37,387 nt of DNA. It comes from Chrysochromulina tobinii (Eukaryota; Haptophyta; Prymnesiales; Chrysochromulinaceae). The notes below the pieces were generated by a model. That model searched no databases. It was not told the DNA's origin and was given only the letters and a program-made list of their open reading frames with translations. The stretch covers positions 1 to 37,387 of the forward strand of contig JWZX01003368.1 in the NCBI GenBank assembly GCA_001275005.1, read 5' to 3'. Within the stretch, counting starts at the first letter, position 1. Each line of letters begins with the position of its first letter. The position numbers and the translations under genes are program-made. Positions 26,812 to 36,174 of the stretch are shown here, piece by piece.

Positions 26812-28030
26812 CTACCGTATGGTACACCTTGTCCCATACCGCGAGAGGCGCGGGGTCTCAGGTGGGCCTGAGGGACGCGACTCCATCTCCTCAACCGGGC
26901 GCAGAGGCGCAGGCTCGCCAAGCTGCACGAGCGCCCGGTCCCGGTTGGCGCGTGCGGCCTCGTACCACGCGTCGATACCCAGCGCCGTGTGGAAATCGAG
27001 AACCGCCTTGTCCGCCTCGCCCGTCGAGAGTCGCAGCGCGCCGCGGTTGTTGTGAGCACGCGCCGTAGTGATATCCGAGCCGCCAGAGGCCGTTGAGAGC
27101 TCGATGGCACGGTCAAAGGCCTGCTGAGCGGCGCGTTCGTGCCCCTGACACCACTCGACCAGCCCCAGGTTCGTCAACGCGCGCGCATGCCCAGGACGAC
27201 GCTCGAGGGCTTCGAGAAGCGACTCGCGCGCTGTAGTGAGCTGGTTACCCGGCTGGATGATGGACGTCATCAGGCTCTCGAGGAGCGCCGCCTCATAGTG
27301 AGCGACGCCGCGGTCATTGAGGAGTTCCACCAGCTCCTCCTCCGCGCACGCGCCTGCGCCCGCTGCCCCACCGGCACCATTGGCAGGATCGGCAGGGTCG
27401 GTGGCGGCCGTCACATCGTCGTCTCTGAGTGCCGCCCTGAGGAGCCGCAACGCCTCATCGAAGCACTCGAATAGAGCGCGCCAGCCGCTCGGCCTTCGCG
27501 TCTTCCTCGTCCGCTGTCGCCTTGGCCCACTCAAGCAGCGTACGCGCCGCCACCGCCTGCGCCGCCCACCATGTGGGCGCCGCGCCATCAAGCAGCTCCG
27601 CGCAACAAGACCACCCTTGCTCGAAACGGCCATGACGAAGCGCGGCGTCGGCGTCCTCCCGAAACCGATGCTGACTAGCGGTTGGAGACCCAGGTGACGA
27701 TGGCGGCGGCGATGGCGGCGGCGATGGCGGTGGCGATGGCGGCGGCGATGGCAGCGGCGAACACGGTGGTGGCGATGATGGCGGCAAGGGCGGCGGCGGC
27801 GGTGATGGAGGAGGTGGTGGCGGCAGCCCCAGAGCAGCCGATTGAACTACCCATGCCCCACATGCCGCATTTGATCCAAAGCCAAGGGCGCCCAGCCGGC
27901 GACGGGCACAGCAAGGACATCGAGGTGCCGTGTTCGAGATGCTTGCCATCCATTCATTCCTTCTAAAGGTGCTCAGAACGACGGTTGGTTGCAGCTGAAA
28001 ACTTGGTCGTATAGGTTGGTTATTGCCCAT
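26812..28030 (-). CDS. Proline-rich TPR protein with an apparent single-base frameshift
   Basis: Two minus-strand frames overlap. The first (28030 to 27455; likely start Met 27949) encodes MASISNTAPRCPCCARR, a long Pro/Ser tract (PPPPPPSPPPPPLPPSSPPP and more) and a helical part ending AERLARSI. The second continues as ECFDEALRLLRAAL and carries TPR units: ARESLLEALERRPGHARALTNLGLVEWCQGHERAAQQAFDRAIEL, then ARAHNNRGALRLSTGEADKAVLDFHTALGID. Removing one base near 27469-27471 fuses them as LARSIECFDEALRLL, a good TPR helix. The cause may be a sequencing error, a true mutation or programmed shifting. TPRs bind protein partners; the function is unknown. Some repeats may be missing because the Pro tract is a minisatellite. 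Confidence 0.65.
27700..27840. repeat. GATGGCGGCGGC-type minisatellite encoding a Pro/Ser tract
   Basis: GATGGCGGCG repeats with small changes run across the region. On the minus strand they encode (PPPS)n in the TPR protein. The other strand gives a Met/Ala tract that is not a real protein. Confidence 0.8.
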
Positions 28031-28237
28031 ACTCAGGGCTTTCTTTCCGGCATCCCCTATGTTTTTTAGAACGGTCTACTTCTGAGAAGCGTTAAAACTT
28101 TCTGGTTGGCCGAGAGCGAACAACCACATCGTGTGGCTCCCGCAAGGCCACACCTCAAAGGACACGCTGTTGGATCCGGACGTGAGTGCAAGCGCCACAA
28201 CCTCACGCTCAGAACTCTTACGGCGAACACCCTCGCT

Positions 28238-30751
28238 ATGCTGCCAAGGACCCTCGCTATGCTGCCCAGGACAGAACGGCGACGGCGAGAGCAGCTGTAT
28301 ACGAACAACGGGCGCGAGCCGAGCCGCTGCCAATGGGTCATCGATCCACGCGTCACAGAGTGGATCGCCTACTGGGACTTGGCGATGGGCTTGGCGCTCA
28401 TCTACACTGCGATGGCGACGCCCGTCGAAGTCGCCTTCTTGGTCCCACAAACAGACGACTCACGCTGGCAGGACGGGCTCTTCCTATGCAACCGCGTCGT
28501 CGACCTCGTCTTCATCTGGGACCTGCATCTCCAGTTCCGCATCGCCTTCAAGAGCGAGAGCGCCGAGGAGGGCATCAGGTGGCACACGCGGCCGCGCGAA
28601 ATTGCGCGCCACTACTTGCTCTCGTCGTGGTTCTGTGTGGACGTGTTCTCGATCTTCACTTCGATCTTCGATTTGGGCGTGGTGGGCGGCACCGAAGGCG
28701 TCTTCGCGCTCCGCGTCGTGCGCATCCTGCGGCTGACGAAGCTCGTGCGCCTCGCACTCTCTTCGCGCATCTTCAAACGGTGGGAGTTGAGCGTCTCCAT
28801 CAACTACGCGTACCTATCCATGGGGACAACGATGGTGGCGATCTTTCTCGGCTGTCATTGGATGGCATGCGTATGGGGCCTGCAGGCATCCTTTGCACCG
28901 CTCGAGTCATGGCCGCGAAGCAAGGCCTACTGCGTGCCCTGGGGCCACCCAGACGAGGCCACCGCGCGCGCGATGCTCGCGACGAACTGCTCGGCGATCG
29001 CAAGCGCCGTGCACCGGAGGGCCGACCACTGCGAGATCGGCACTTGTACGGGCGGGGTGTGCTCTGGCGGCTTCAGCTGCGTCGATGCCTGGTCGATGTA
29101 CGCGTACTCACTCTACTTTTCCGTCATGACCATAACCTCCGTCGGGTATGGTGACATCACGGCGACACCTTTCAACCCGACGGAGCAGGTGATCGCGTCG
29201 GCCATAATGCTCGGCTCGGGCATGCTCTGGGGTTATCTGATCGGTACCTTCTGCGGGCTCGCAGCCAACCTCTCGCCCGCCGCCGCCGCCTTCCATGAGT
29301 CCCTCTCACAGCTGAACAGCTTCATGTCGACGCACCTCCTGCCCGCTGAGACGCGCTTCCGGCTGCGCGAGTACATGCACGAGATGGCGAACCTTCGCAC
29401 GGGGTCGCAGTCGCGGCTCATGCTCAGCCACCTCTCGCCCGCGATGCAGGGCGAGGTGCTGTGGCTCATCCATCACAGGTGGATCCGCAAGGTGTGGTAC
29501 TTACGGATGCTCTCGTCGCATCACGGCATGTTGATCCAGGTCGCGTCCAAGCTGGCCAACATGGTCTTCCCGCCGGCCGAGTTCTGCCCGTCGGGCTACA
29601 TGTACATTGTGCAGCGTGGCTCGGTGCTCTGGGCGGGTCGAGTGATCCGCGAGGGCGGTGTGTGGGGCGATGACGTGATCCTCGAGTCTGAGGACCTGCA
29701 GCTCGACTTCCCAGCGCTCGCGGCCTCGTACCTGCTCGTATTCACCATCAACGGCGCCTCCGTCATGCAGACGATGCGCAACTTCCCCGAGGCGTACAAC
29801 GAGTTCCACAGGGTGCGATCCCGCTGGCGCATCACGCGCGCCCTCGTACGGGAAGCCGAGCGGCGTGCCTTCAAAAGCGGCGCCCAGTTCCGCAACCGTC
29901 TGCGCCCGATCTATGACAAGCAGCTCGCGCGCGAGATGGACGAAAGGGCGCCCGGCAATTGGCGAAAGAAGCTGGACCTGAAGCTCGAGACAATGGCCGG
30001 CCACCTGCCAACTCTCGAGCAGACTACTTTGCATGCAGCGTCGCGGGGCAGTTCGGGCGCGATCGCTTCACTGTCGGGACGCCGTGCGCGCGCGCGCAAG
30101 GCCTCCGTCATTCCAAGGATGCCCCATGTGTGGGGCGTCAAGCACGTGCTTCCAGCTGACTTCGAGGCGCGGAGCAGGGCGGAGAGCTCGTCGCGCGGCT
30201 CCGTACTCTACGCTGCTAAGCAGATCGGCGTCGCCATCATGAAACAGCAGATGTCGGCCTCCGTCGAGGCGCAGGCGGATCACCCGCCACACCAGCTGCC
30301 CAATCTCTACAGCACGCACGCCGACGAGGACACGAGCGGCTGTGCGCATGCTCACGAGACGGCGGCTGCCGTCGAGCGACTCGAGATGCGCCTTGCTAGC
30401 TCGCACGAGAAGCTCGAAGCGAGGATGTGCGAGCTCGAGAGACTCCTGCTCAGAGCGTTCGGCCCGTCCTCGGCGCTCGATGCCGCTTGCAACAGAGCCT
30501 CGGACCCCGGCGCCGTAAGTGCTCCAGCGCGTTTACAGCCGGGTGCAACACCGGGCTCCATCTGTACCAGACGGATTGGCCAGGGCAGTACCTCGACGGC
30601 GGCTTGGGAGGGGCCGCTCGCTCGCCTTTCTATTCTCGCCAAAGCCACCGGCGCTGGCGCCAGAGAGACGGCTTCTTGGGACGGACCGCTCGCGGGCTTT
30701 CTCTTCTCCCCGGCGCCACCGCCGCGGGTGCCAGAGAGAGAGGATGTCTGA
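28238..30751 (+). CDS. Voltage-gated K+ channel of the EAG/CNG/HCN superfamily
   Basis: Single exon, 837 aa from the ATG at 28238. The frame is open further upstream, and ACCCTCGCTATGCTGCC occurs twice in a row, so a Met at 28259 is also possible. Six membrane segments follow CQWVIDPRVTEWIAYWD. S4 is RVVRILRLTKLVRLAL, with a basic residue at every third position, a typical voltage sensor. The pore has MTITSVGYGDITATPF, whose GYG filter predicts K+ selectivity. After S6 there is a C-linker (LNSFMSTHLLPAETRFRLREYMHEM) and a cyclic-nucleotide-binding-homology fold (FCPSGYMYIVQRGSVLWAGRVIREGGVWGDD). This fold lacks the Arg-Thr/Ser pair that contacts cAMP, so ligand gating is doubtful. The C-terminal tail has a coiled coil (AAAVERLEMRLASSHEKLEARMCELERLLLRA region) that may support tetramers. 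Confidence 0.88.
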   Translation: MLPRTLAMLPRTERRRREQLYTNNGREPSRCQWVIDPRVTEWIAYWDLAMGLALIYTAMATPVEVAFLVPQTDDSRWQDGLFLCNRVVDLVFIWDLHLQFRIAFKSESAEEGIRWHTRPREIARHYLLSSWFCVDVFSIFTSIFDLGVVGGTEGVFALRVVRILRLTKLVRLALSSRIFKRWELSVSINYAYLSMGTTMVAIFLGCHWMACVWGLQASFAPLESWPRSKAYCVPWGHPDEATARAMLATNCSAIASAVHRRADHCEIGTCTGGVCSGGFSCVDAWSMYAYSLYFSVMTITSVGYGDITATPFNPTEQVIASAIMLGSGMLWGYLIGTFCGLAANLSPAAAAFHESLSQLNSFMSTHLLPAETRFRLREYMHEMANLRTGSQSRLMLSHLSPAMQGEVLWLIHHRWIRKVWYLRMLSSHHGMLIQVASKLANMVFPPAEFCPSGYMYIVQRGSVLWAGRVIREGGVWGDDVILESEDLQLDFPALAASYLLVFTINGASVMQTMRNFPEAYNEFHRVRSRWRITRALVREAERRAFKSGAQFRNRLRPIYDKQLAREMDERAPGNWRKKLDLKLETMAGHLPTLEQTTLHAASRGSSGAIASLSGRRARARKASVIPRMPHVWGVKHVLPADFEARSRAESSSRGSVLYAAKQIGVAIMKQQMSASVEAQADHPPHQLPNLYSTHADEDTSGCAHAHETAAAVERLEMRLASSHEKLEARMCELERLLLRAFGPSSALDAACNRASDPGAVSAPARLQPGATPGSICTRRIGQGSTSTAAWEGPLARLSILAKATGAGARETASWDGPLAGFLFSPAPPPRVPEREDV

Positions 30752-31082
30752 CTGAGATCTCGAGTCCACCAAGGAGTCCACTTCATCTCCACCCCCACCC
30801 CGAGAGTCGGAGCTTGAACAGTTCTGTACACTGCGCTCGTCAAGTAGTCTGTCGGCGGCATTGAGATGTGCGCGTCGCTCCCTGCCGAGGCGAGATGGCA
30901 AAATACGTGAACGTGAACGTGACGTGTCCTCGTTCGTTTCAGACTTTATCCAATGTGACCGAGGGAAACGTGTGTGTTAAGGAATCATCCATTTACAGAC
31001 ATATTCACACTTCACACTCCGCATTCATGTTCATACTTGTCGGGCCTGGCCGATTCCTCCACCCGCCCCGCGCGATCGCGAC
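30752..31082. other. Intergenic region upstream of the S33 peptidase
   Basis: It contains the 19-bp shared element at 30898-30916, extended by a further ACGTGACGTG, and AT-richer sequence near 30960-31030. No coding signal is seen. Confidence 0.5.
30898..30916 (+). promoter_or_regulatory. 19-bp shared upstream element, copy 2
   Basis: GCAAAATACGTGAACGTGA, identical to 25278-25296, lies about 170 bp upstream of the ATG at 31083. It is followed by another ACGTGACGTG, so the CGTGA unit is repeated three to four times. Confidence 0.5.
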
Positions 31083-32258
31083 ATGTTCACCTGTGACGCG
31101 CTCACGCCCTCTCTGTGCTCACTCACTGTCAGAGAAGGCACTCTCCAGGTTCGAGGTCTCAACCTTACGTACTGGAAATACTCGGGCTCCAAGAAACCGA
31201 CGGGTGAGCCCATCGTCATGGTTCACGGTGGGCCTGGCTGGAGTCACCACTACATGCTGCCGCTGAAGCAGCAAGCATGCCGCGGCCGTGACGTGTACTT
31301 CTACGATCAGATGGGCGCAGGGCTCTCTGAGCGGCCGGTGCCATCCGCCAAAACCTCAGCGCCGTGGCTCTTCGATCTCTCGTACTACGCAGAGGAGCTC
31401 ACGGCTCTGATTGCACACCTCGGTCTGACGCGTCACCACGTGCTCGGCTCGTCGTGGGGCACCATCGTCGCACAGCTCTATGCTCTGACGCATCCAGCCG
31501 GCCTCTCAAGCCTCGTTCTCTCGGGCCCGCTCTCCGACGGTCAGCTCTACATTCGGTCGCAATGGGATGAGGCCGAGGGTAGCCTCGGCTCCCTGCCCCC
31601 CTTCGTCCAGCGCACGCTGAAGTCACTGGACGCAGCGGGCAGGTACGACTCGGCTGAGTACGTCGCGATCGTGCGCGCGCTCACGCCCTTTTTCACAGTG
31701 CGCACGACGCCGGCGCCCGACTGTTTCGAGACGGCCAATAACCACATGAACTCCGAGATTTACGTGGGGATCCAAGGGGCCTCGGAGTTCACCATTGGAG
31801 GCGTGCTGAAGCATTGGAACATCACGGGTCAGCTCCCGGCGCTGGGCCATCTGCCGACGCTACTCACGTACGGTCGCTACGACACGATGCGCCCACCGTT
31901 GATCCGCGCGATGGCGCGAGCGCTGCGGAATGCACGCCAGGTAGAGTTTCCTCATTCCGGCCACTGCTCGATGATCGATGATCCCGGGCTGATGAACGAT
32001 GCGATTGACAGCTTCTTTTTGTGCGTGGAGCTCGGCGCTTGCTCGAAGCGGGCTGCGCATGAGCCGACCCATCACGTCACCGGCGCGTTCTTGCAGGTCG
32101 ACAGCGCGCCGTCACGAGCGCCGTTTATCGGGACGTCACCTGTCGCCTTGATGACGGCCGCTACAGCCATCTTCGTGGGTGGGGCGAGTGCAGGCTTCCT
32201 CATGGCTCGCAGGGCCCCTCCGTATCAGCTCCTGCCCCCAGCTCTTGGGCTTCTGTGA
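31083..32258 (+). CDS. Proline iminopeptidase-like S33 hydrolase with C-terminal membrane segment
   Basis: Single exon, 391 aa, ATG at 31083. It is an alpha/beta hydrolase with the oxyanion motif HGGPG (48-52), YFYDQMGAGLSERP, nucleophile elbow GSSWG (Ser124), acid YGRYDTMRP (Asp267) and PHSGHCSMID (His294). This is the pattern of peptidase family S33, proline iminopeptidase, which removes N-terminal proline from peptides. The cap domain lies between about residues 150 and 250. Unusually, about 90 residues follow the catalytic His, with a hydrophobic segment (SPVALMTAATAIFVGGASAGFLM) and a short ARRAPPY tail, suggesting a C-terminal membrane anchor. No N-terminal signal peptide is obvious. 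Confidence 0.87.
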   Translation: MFTCDALTPSLCSLTVREGTLQVRGLNLTYWKYSGSKKPTGEPIVMVHGGPGWSHHYMLPLKQQACRGRDVYFYDQMGAGLSERPVPSAKTSAPWLFDLSYYAEELTALIAHLGLTRHHVLGSSWGTIVAQLYALTHPAGLSSLVLSGPLSDGQLYIRSQWDEAEGSLGSLPPFVQRTLKSLDAAGRYDSAEYVAIVRALTPFFTVRTTPAPDCFETANNHMNSEIYVGIQGASEFTIGGVLKHWNITGQLPALGHLPTLLTYGRYDTMRPPLIRAMARALRNARQVEFPHSGHCSMIDDPGLMNDAIDSFFLCVELGACSKRAAHEPTHHVTGAFLQVDSAPSRAPFIGTSPVALMTAATAIFVGGASAGFLMARRAPPYQLLPPALGLL

Positions 32259-33010
32259 CTATTCTGTGACACCTCTGCCCTGTGTGTGTCAGTCTCAGTG
32301 TCTGGATCGAGGATGGGGGGTGTGTTTGGGGGTGAACATGCTGATGACCAGGTCTGCGCAGAGCGCACTGCGGGGCTCCTGAGCATGTGCAGCGCGCTAC
32401 ATTCTTTTACCCGACGCTGAACGAAACGGGGGAGGGGTACCCGGAGTAGGGCCTAGAGGGAGGGATCATCTGAGGGATCATATCTGAGCTCATCTTAGGA
32501 TTCGCACACAATCCTCAACCTGGATGCTGGAAGTGAATGAAGTGACCGCGAACGTGCAAGCTGGAACCTTATTTGTTCATACCCTTAATCTGAGTGTGCC
32601 GTTCGTCGCAGTGGAAATCGCCGATGGCGATGTTATGGCGATGCCGCCGATGCCGCGCGCCGCGAAATCTGATGTGGCGATGTGGGGATTACCGGGACAA
32701 TGAATGACGATGACGAAGCACGGGAAAAAGTTTCGAGATGACGTACCCGGTATCTTTACGTTGACGACTCGATGACCCGAGCCCCGAGCCTTTCCCGCTG
32801 GAAAACATGCTTCCCAATCACACGATCAACCAGCGCCTTCTCGGGCGCATGAACACACCCACACATCTCTCTGAGCGGGCAGTAACAGTGCCGTAGCACC
32901 GGTTGTCGCGTCTGTCGTGTTAACGTTCACACCTCACACGACGGTTGGTTGGTTATCATGCTTGTAGCGTGCACTTGTAGCGAGGGTGTGGCTCACGCGC
33001 TTGTCGGGTC
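32259..33010. other. Intergenic region without recognisable genes
   Basis: About 750 bp. It contains short repeats of GATGGCGATGTTATGGCGATG type near 32620-32680, and GGTTGGTTGGTT at 32944-32955. A GTTAACGTTCACACC stretch near 32920 holds an inverted copy of GTGAACGT, the core of the shared 19-bp element. No ORF with coding character is seen. Confidence 0.5.
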
Positions 33011-34150
33011 ATGGTTGTTACGCAACAGAGCAAGCTCCGCAGCGATCCATTTGGACAATGGTCGCCGTACGGCAGGCATGAAGCTGAGGCCGACCCTGGC
33101 GAGTGGTTGCCTGTGTCGCAACCAAATGCAGCGCCGCCGCTGCATGGAGTGCCGAAAGAATACGGGCTGCGCGCAGTGGCCGCACAAGGCTATGGCTCGC
33201 GCGAGTCGTTACTGAGCGAGAAATCGCTCCTGAGCGAGAACTCAGACTGGACGCCGCATCAAACAGTGGCTTTGCTCTCGACCCACCGTTCCGCTCCGAC
33301 GTTCCGGCCGCGAAGTGCGCCGGCACATCGGCCAGCTCCACTTTTCTTGCTTAAGAGTGCGTCGACTGCATCTGTCGCTGCTCCGTGTCGACCTTCGTCT
33401 GCCGCTACACCGTCCGGCGGTGGAAGTGCTTCGGGCCTTGCGTCTGGCGGTGATAGCGGCGCAGCGCTAGCCGCCTCTTTCACGCTCGCGAGCTCGATCG
33501 AGCTGGCTGGTGATAGCGCTACAGCGCGCCGCCTCAGGCCGCCTCGACCTCAGTCGGCGAGTGTGCTGGGAGGTACTCGGCCATCCAGGACAGAGCTCTG
33601 GGCTGCCAAGAAGGCCGCCAAAGAAAGCCGTGGCCTCCAAGCTTCAGTGACGCAATCGAGGACCGAGCACCGGGCCACGCAACAAGCTACCGGTATGAAA
33701 GAGAGGAGAAAGGTGTTGACGGATGGGCATCCCCAGGATGGGGAGGCGAATTCCGAGAGCATGCCTCTGGATCGGGTGAGCAGGTGGCACGGATCGACAG
33801 AAGCCCGCACTCAACCCGACCCGCTGCTCGCAACCACGCAACGCGAGAACGTGCAGCGCCAGAGTAACGAGCTCTTCATGGCCCATAAGCTGGAGGAGAT
33901 GAGTGCGCAGATCCTGCGCTTGGACGCGACCATACGCTCGAGGAACGAATGCATCGCGACCCTGACGCGCGAGCTGGACACGACGCGGCACGCGCTGCAG
34001 GTGGCAAACAGTCGCGTCTGGCAGCCCGGCGAGAATTGGCAGCCGGGCAAGTACGCTGGAACAAGCAGTGGGGTCGTGAATGGTGTTGGGGGATCAGATG
34101 AAGCTGAGCCAGTGCGCGTGTGCCGCGTCAGCATCAGCGTGCGTCGATGA
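33011..34150 (+). CDS. Unrecognised protein with C-terminal coiled coil
   Basis: Single-exon ORF of 379 aa from an ATG. The first ~230 residues are Ser/Ala/Pro/Arg-rich and look disordered (RPRSAPAHRPAP, SGGGSASGLASGGDSG, RPPRPQSAS). Residues ~280-335 (RQSNELFMAHKLEEMSAQILRLDATIRSRNECIATLTRELDTTRHALQ region) form a clear coiled coil. A WQPGENWQPGK duplication follows. RPQSAS-like and RPRSAP-like motifs are common in ciliary and centrosomal proteins, but this is a weak hint and no function is assigned. Confidence 0.6.
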   Translation: MVVTQQSKLRSDPFGQWSPYGRHEAEADPGEWLPVSQPNAAPPLHGVPKEYGLRAVAAQGYGSRESLLSEKSLLSENSDWTPHQTVALLSTHRSAPTFRPRSAPAHRPAPLFLLKSASTASVAAPCRPSSAATPSGGGSASGLASGGDSGAALAASFTLASSIELAGDSATARRLRPPRPQSASVLGGTRPSRTELWAAKKAAKESRGLQASVTQSRTEHRATQQATGMKERRKVLTDGHPQDGEANSESMPLDRVSRWHGSTEARTQPDPLLATTQRENVQRQSNELFMAHKLEEMSAQILRLDATIRSRNECIATLTRELDTTRHALQVANSRVWQPGENWQPGKYAGTSSGVVNGVGGSDEAEPVRVCRVSISVRR

Positions 34151-34541
34151 GTGCGCCAGTGGCGGCAGGCAACCTGTGGTCGGTCATGATTATACTGCTA
34201 CTTTTCGGTATGTGTGAATCCAGTTGCTGGTTCCCCAAGTGTGTGTTTCGTCGGATCGTCGCGGACAGCGCGCACATCGTCCGTCTCCGTACTTACTACT
34301 TTCGCCTTCTACTTTGTACTTAGTACTTTCGAAACAAAGTGAAGGTCAGTTGAACCGACACGCACGCGAACGCGCACCGACCAGCCAAGTCAAGTCAACC
34401 AGGCACGCGTACGCGCACCGGCCTCGTCGTGAAAAGGTGAGATCAGAATGGACTCGAACGAAAAGGTCAGCTCGACAACGCGCAAACGTGAGGAAGCTCG
34501 AGGCGAGGCAAACCCCGTTCGCTCGGTTTGGTGCGGCCGCG
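34151..34541. other. Intergenic region upstream of the CIA30 gene
   Basis: Contains the short GTCAA array at 34386-34398, and TACTTACTACTTTCGCC / TACTTAGTACTTTCG near-repeats at about 34288-34331. The frame of the next gene is open back to 34224 but has no coding character before the ATG at 34542. Confidence 0.5.
34386..34398 (+). promoter_or_regulatory. Short (GTCAA) pentamer run
   Basis: AAGTCAAGTCAA lies about 145 bp upstream of the ATG at 34542. It is the same pentamer as the two TTGAC arrays, but shorter and in the opposite orientation relative to the gene. Confidence 0.25.
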
Positions 34542-35696
34542 ATGTGGCCGCTGATGACCGCTGCGATCTCAATGCTGCTGCCCTCTTGTAGCATCCTACG
34601 ACACCTGTCGCCTCGGGTCATGGTTCCCGCGATGTCGGCTGCAGCGGCGGCGGCGGCGGCACCACTGCTCACCCGCCGCGCTCCGCTCTTTTCCTTTGTT
34701 GGCGCCGGGCGGGAGGAGGCGCTCGGCATGTGGGAGCGTATCGACGATGTGATCATGGGCGGCGTCAGCAGCAGTCGACTCGTGCTCGCTACCGACGCGG
34801 CCGGCGGCGCCATCTTCGAGGGGCGCATCCGCGAGCAGGGTGGCGGCTTTTGTGGCCAGCGCATGAGGTTGCTCGCGGAGCCACTGGACCTCTCGTCGGC
34901 GTCCGGCCTCTACCTGGACCTGGACGCGTGCCAGGTGGGCGTGGGCACGCGCGTTCTGAAGGTGGCCATGCGCACGCGCCAGGACAGAGGCGAGGTTGTC
35001 TACCAACGAGCCTTCCAGCCGACCGCGCGCGGGCGTGAGCTCGTCTATCTTCCCTTTGATGAGTTTCGTCTCGTGCGCGGCCCGCGGCTGGTGCCCGGCG
35101 TGCCGCCGCTCAGCCCACGCCAGGCCAATGAGACGTACCAGATCTCGCTCGTCGTCAGCAAGTTCGAGGTAAGTGAGACGGGTGCGCCACTGGCTTCGTT
35201 CAAGGAGGGACCCTTTGCCCTCCGCCTCTTCGAGGTGGGCACCTACCGGTACGTGGAGGGCGCAGCGGGCGCAGCGGCGGCGACGGCGGCGGATGCGATG
35301 ATCGCACCCGCGCCGGTGCCCGTCCCGAGGGCGCTGAGCGAGGCGGAGCAGGCAGCGGCCGCTTCGCCTCTGCTGCGTATCCTGCGGCCCGTGCTCGGGC
35401 TTCTCTTTGGAGAGGCGGCGCGCCGGAGGCGGGCGGCGACGCTCCTACTGCAGGGGCGCGGCACGGGCGCCTTTGGGCGCTGGCGGCTCGGGTGGGCTTG
35501 GCGGGCGGCCGGTACGGCCGGTCTGCTGGGCGCGGCTCGCACCACGTGCGCCCTCGCCCTTCGCGACGTTGCAGCGCTCGCCCTTACCCTGCCAGCGCAA
35601 CTCCTTTTTCGCACTGTGGTGCTGGTGTCGCGAGCGGTGCGCTGGCTCAAGGCGCGGGTGAGCGGCGGGGCCGGGCAGAAGGCGGCGGTCGCGTGA
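34542..35696 (+). CDS. CIA30-domain protein (NDUFAF1-like)
   Basis: Single exon, 384 aa from the ATG at 34542 (Met at 34620 also possible). The N-terminus is hydrophobic and basic and may be an organelle targeting peptide. The CIA30 domain spans about residues 55-250: WERIDDVIMGGVSSSRLVL, AIFEGRIREQGGGFCGQRM, LDLSSASGLYLDLDA, FQPTARGRELVYLPFDEFRLV, and YQISLVVSKFE with GPFALRLFEVGTY. The family is named for complex I intermediate-associated protein 30, an assembly factor of mitochondrial complex I, but plastid relatives also exist. The C-terminal ~130 residues are Ala/Arg/Leu-rich, with possible hydrophobic helices (TLPAQLLFRTVVLVSRAV), not typical of NDUFAF1. Location in mitochondrion or plastid is open. 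Confidence 0.8.
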   Translation: MWPLMTAAISMLLPSCSILRHLSPRVMVPAMSAAAAAAAAPLLTRRAPLFSFVGAGREEALGMWERIDDVIMGGVSSSRLVLATDAAGGAIFEGRIREQGGGFCGQRMRLLAEPLDLSSASGLYLDLDACQVGVGTRVLKVAMRTRQDRGEVVYQRAFQPTARGRELVYLPFDEFRLVRGPRLVPGVPPLSPRQANETYQISLVVSKFEVSETGAPLASFKEGPFALRLFEVGTYRYVEGAAGAAAATAADAMIAPAPVPVPRALSEAEQAAAASPLLRILRPVLGLLFGEAARRRRAATLLLQGRGTGAFGRWRLGWAWRAAGTAGLLGAARTTCALALRDVAALALTLPAQLLFRTVVLVSRAVRWLKARVSGGAGQKAAVA

Positions 35697-36174
35697 GAGC
35701 AGGGTAGCCATGATGGCAGCACGCGCGGTCACTGCTCGATTGCGCCGCGACGCTGTGTCTGGGTTTCGTCAAGTATCTCGTGGTGTCTCGTGGTACGGCT
35801 TTGTTGCGAGGGTGCACCAGGCGCGGCGGGGAGAGAGACTGAAGCGTTAAGGGCAGGGAGGTGTGCGTGCATGTGCCCCGCATACGGCGTTGCCCCTCAC
35901 CGACCGCGAGAACCGCGGCGCATCCACGCCGGCACAAAAGTCAAAACGGAAATAGATAGTGGGTGTCCCGCGGGACCGGAGAAATGAGGGTCTCCACCGG
36001 TCTCCACCGGTCGCCTCGCGGCGCTCGCGGCTCGGCGGCAGTCGGGCTTCTCGGGTCTCGTCTGACAAAGGGTCTGAGTAACTGAGATACAATTAACTGA
36101 ACCGCGAACCGGAACCCCATTCGTGTTAGCCTGTAGGAAGCTCGAAGCTGCGGACGCCTTGCCGTGCTCCTCCG
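35697..36174. other. Intergenic region without recognisable genes
   Basis: Nothing convincing apart from a direct repeat of GGTCTCCACC at about 35990-36010. It lies between the 3' ends of two convergent genes. Confidence 0.5.

Noticed and set aside
27682-27966. Met/Ala-rich plus-strand ORF
   Set aside because: It is the reverse reading of a minisatellite that encodes a Pro/Ser tract on the other strand.
35165-35236. Strong donor-like GAG|GTAAGTGAG, and GAG|GTGGGC downstream, in the CIA30 gene
   Set aside because: The enclosed residues (GAPLASFKEGPFALRLFE) are part of the CIA30 domain and the frame is continuous, so no intron is called. It may be a cryptic donor.
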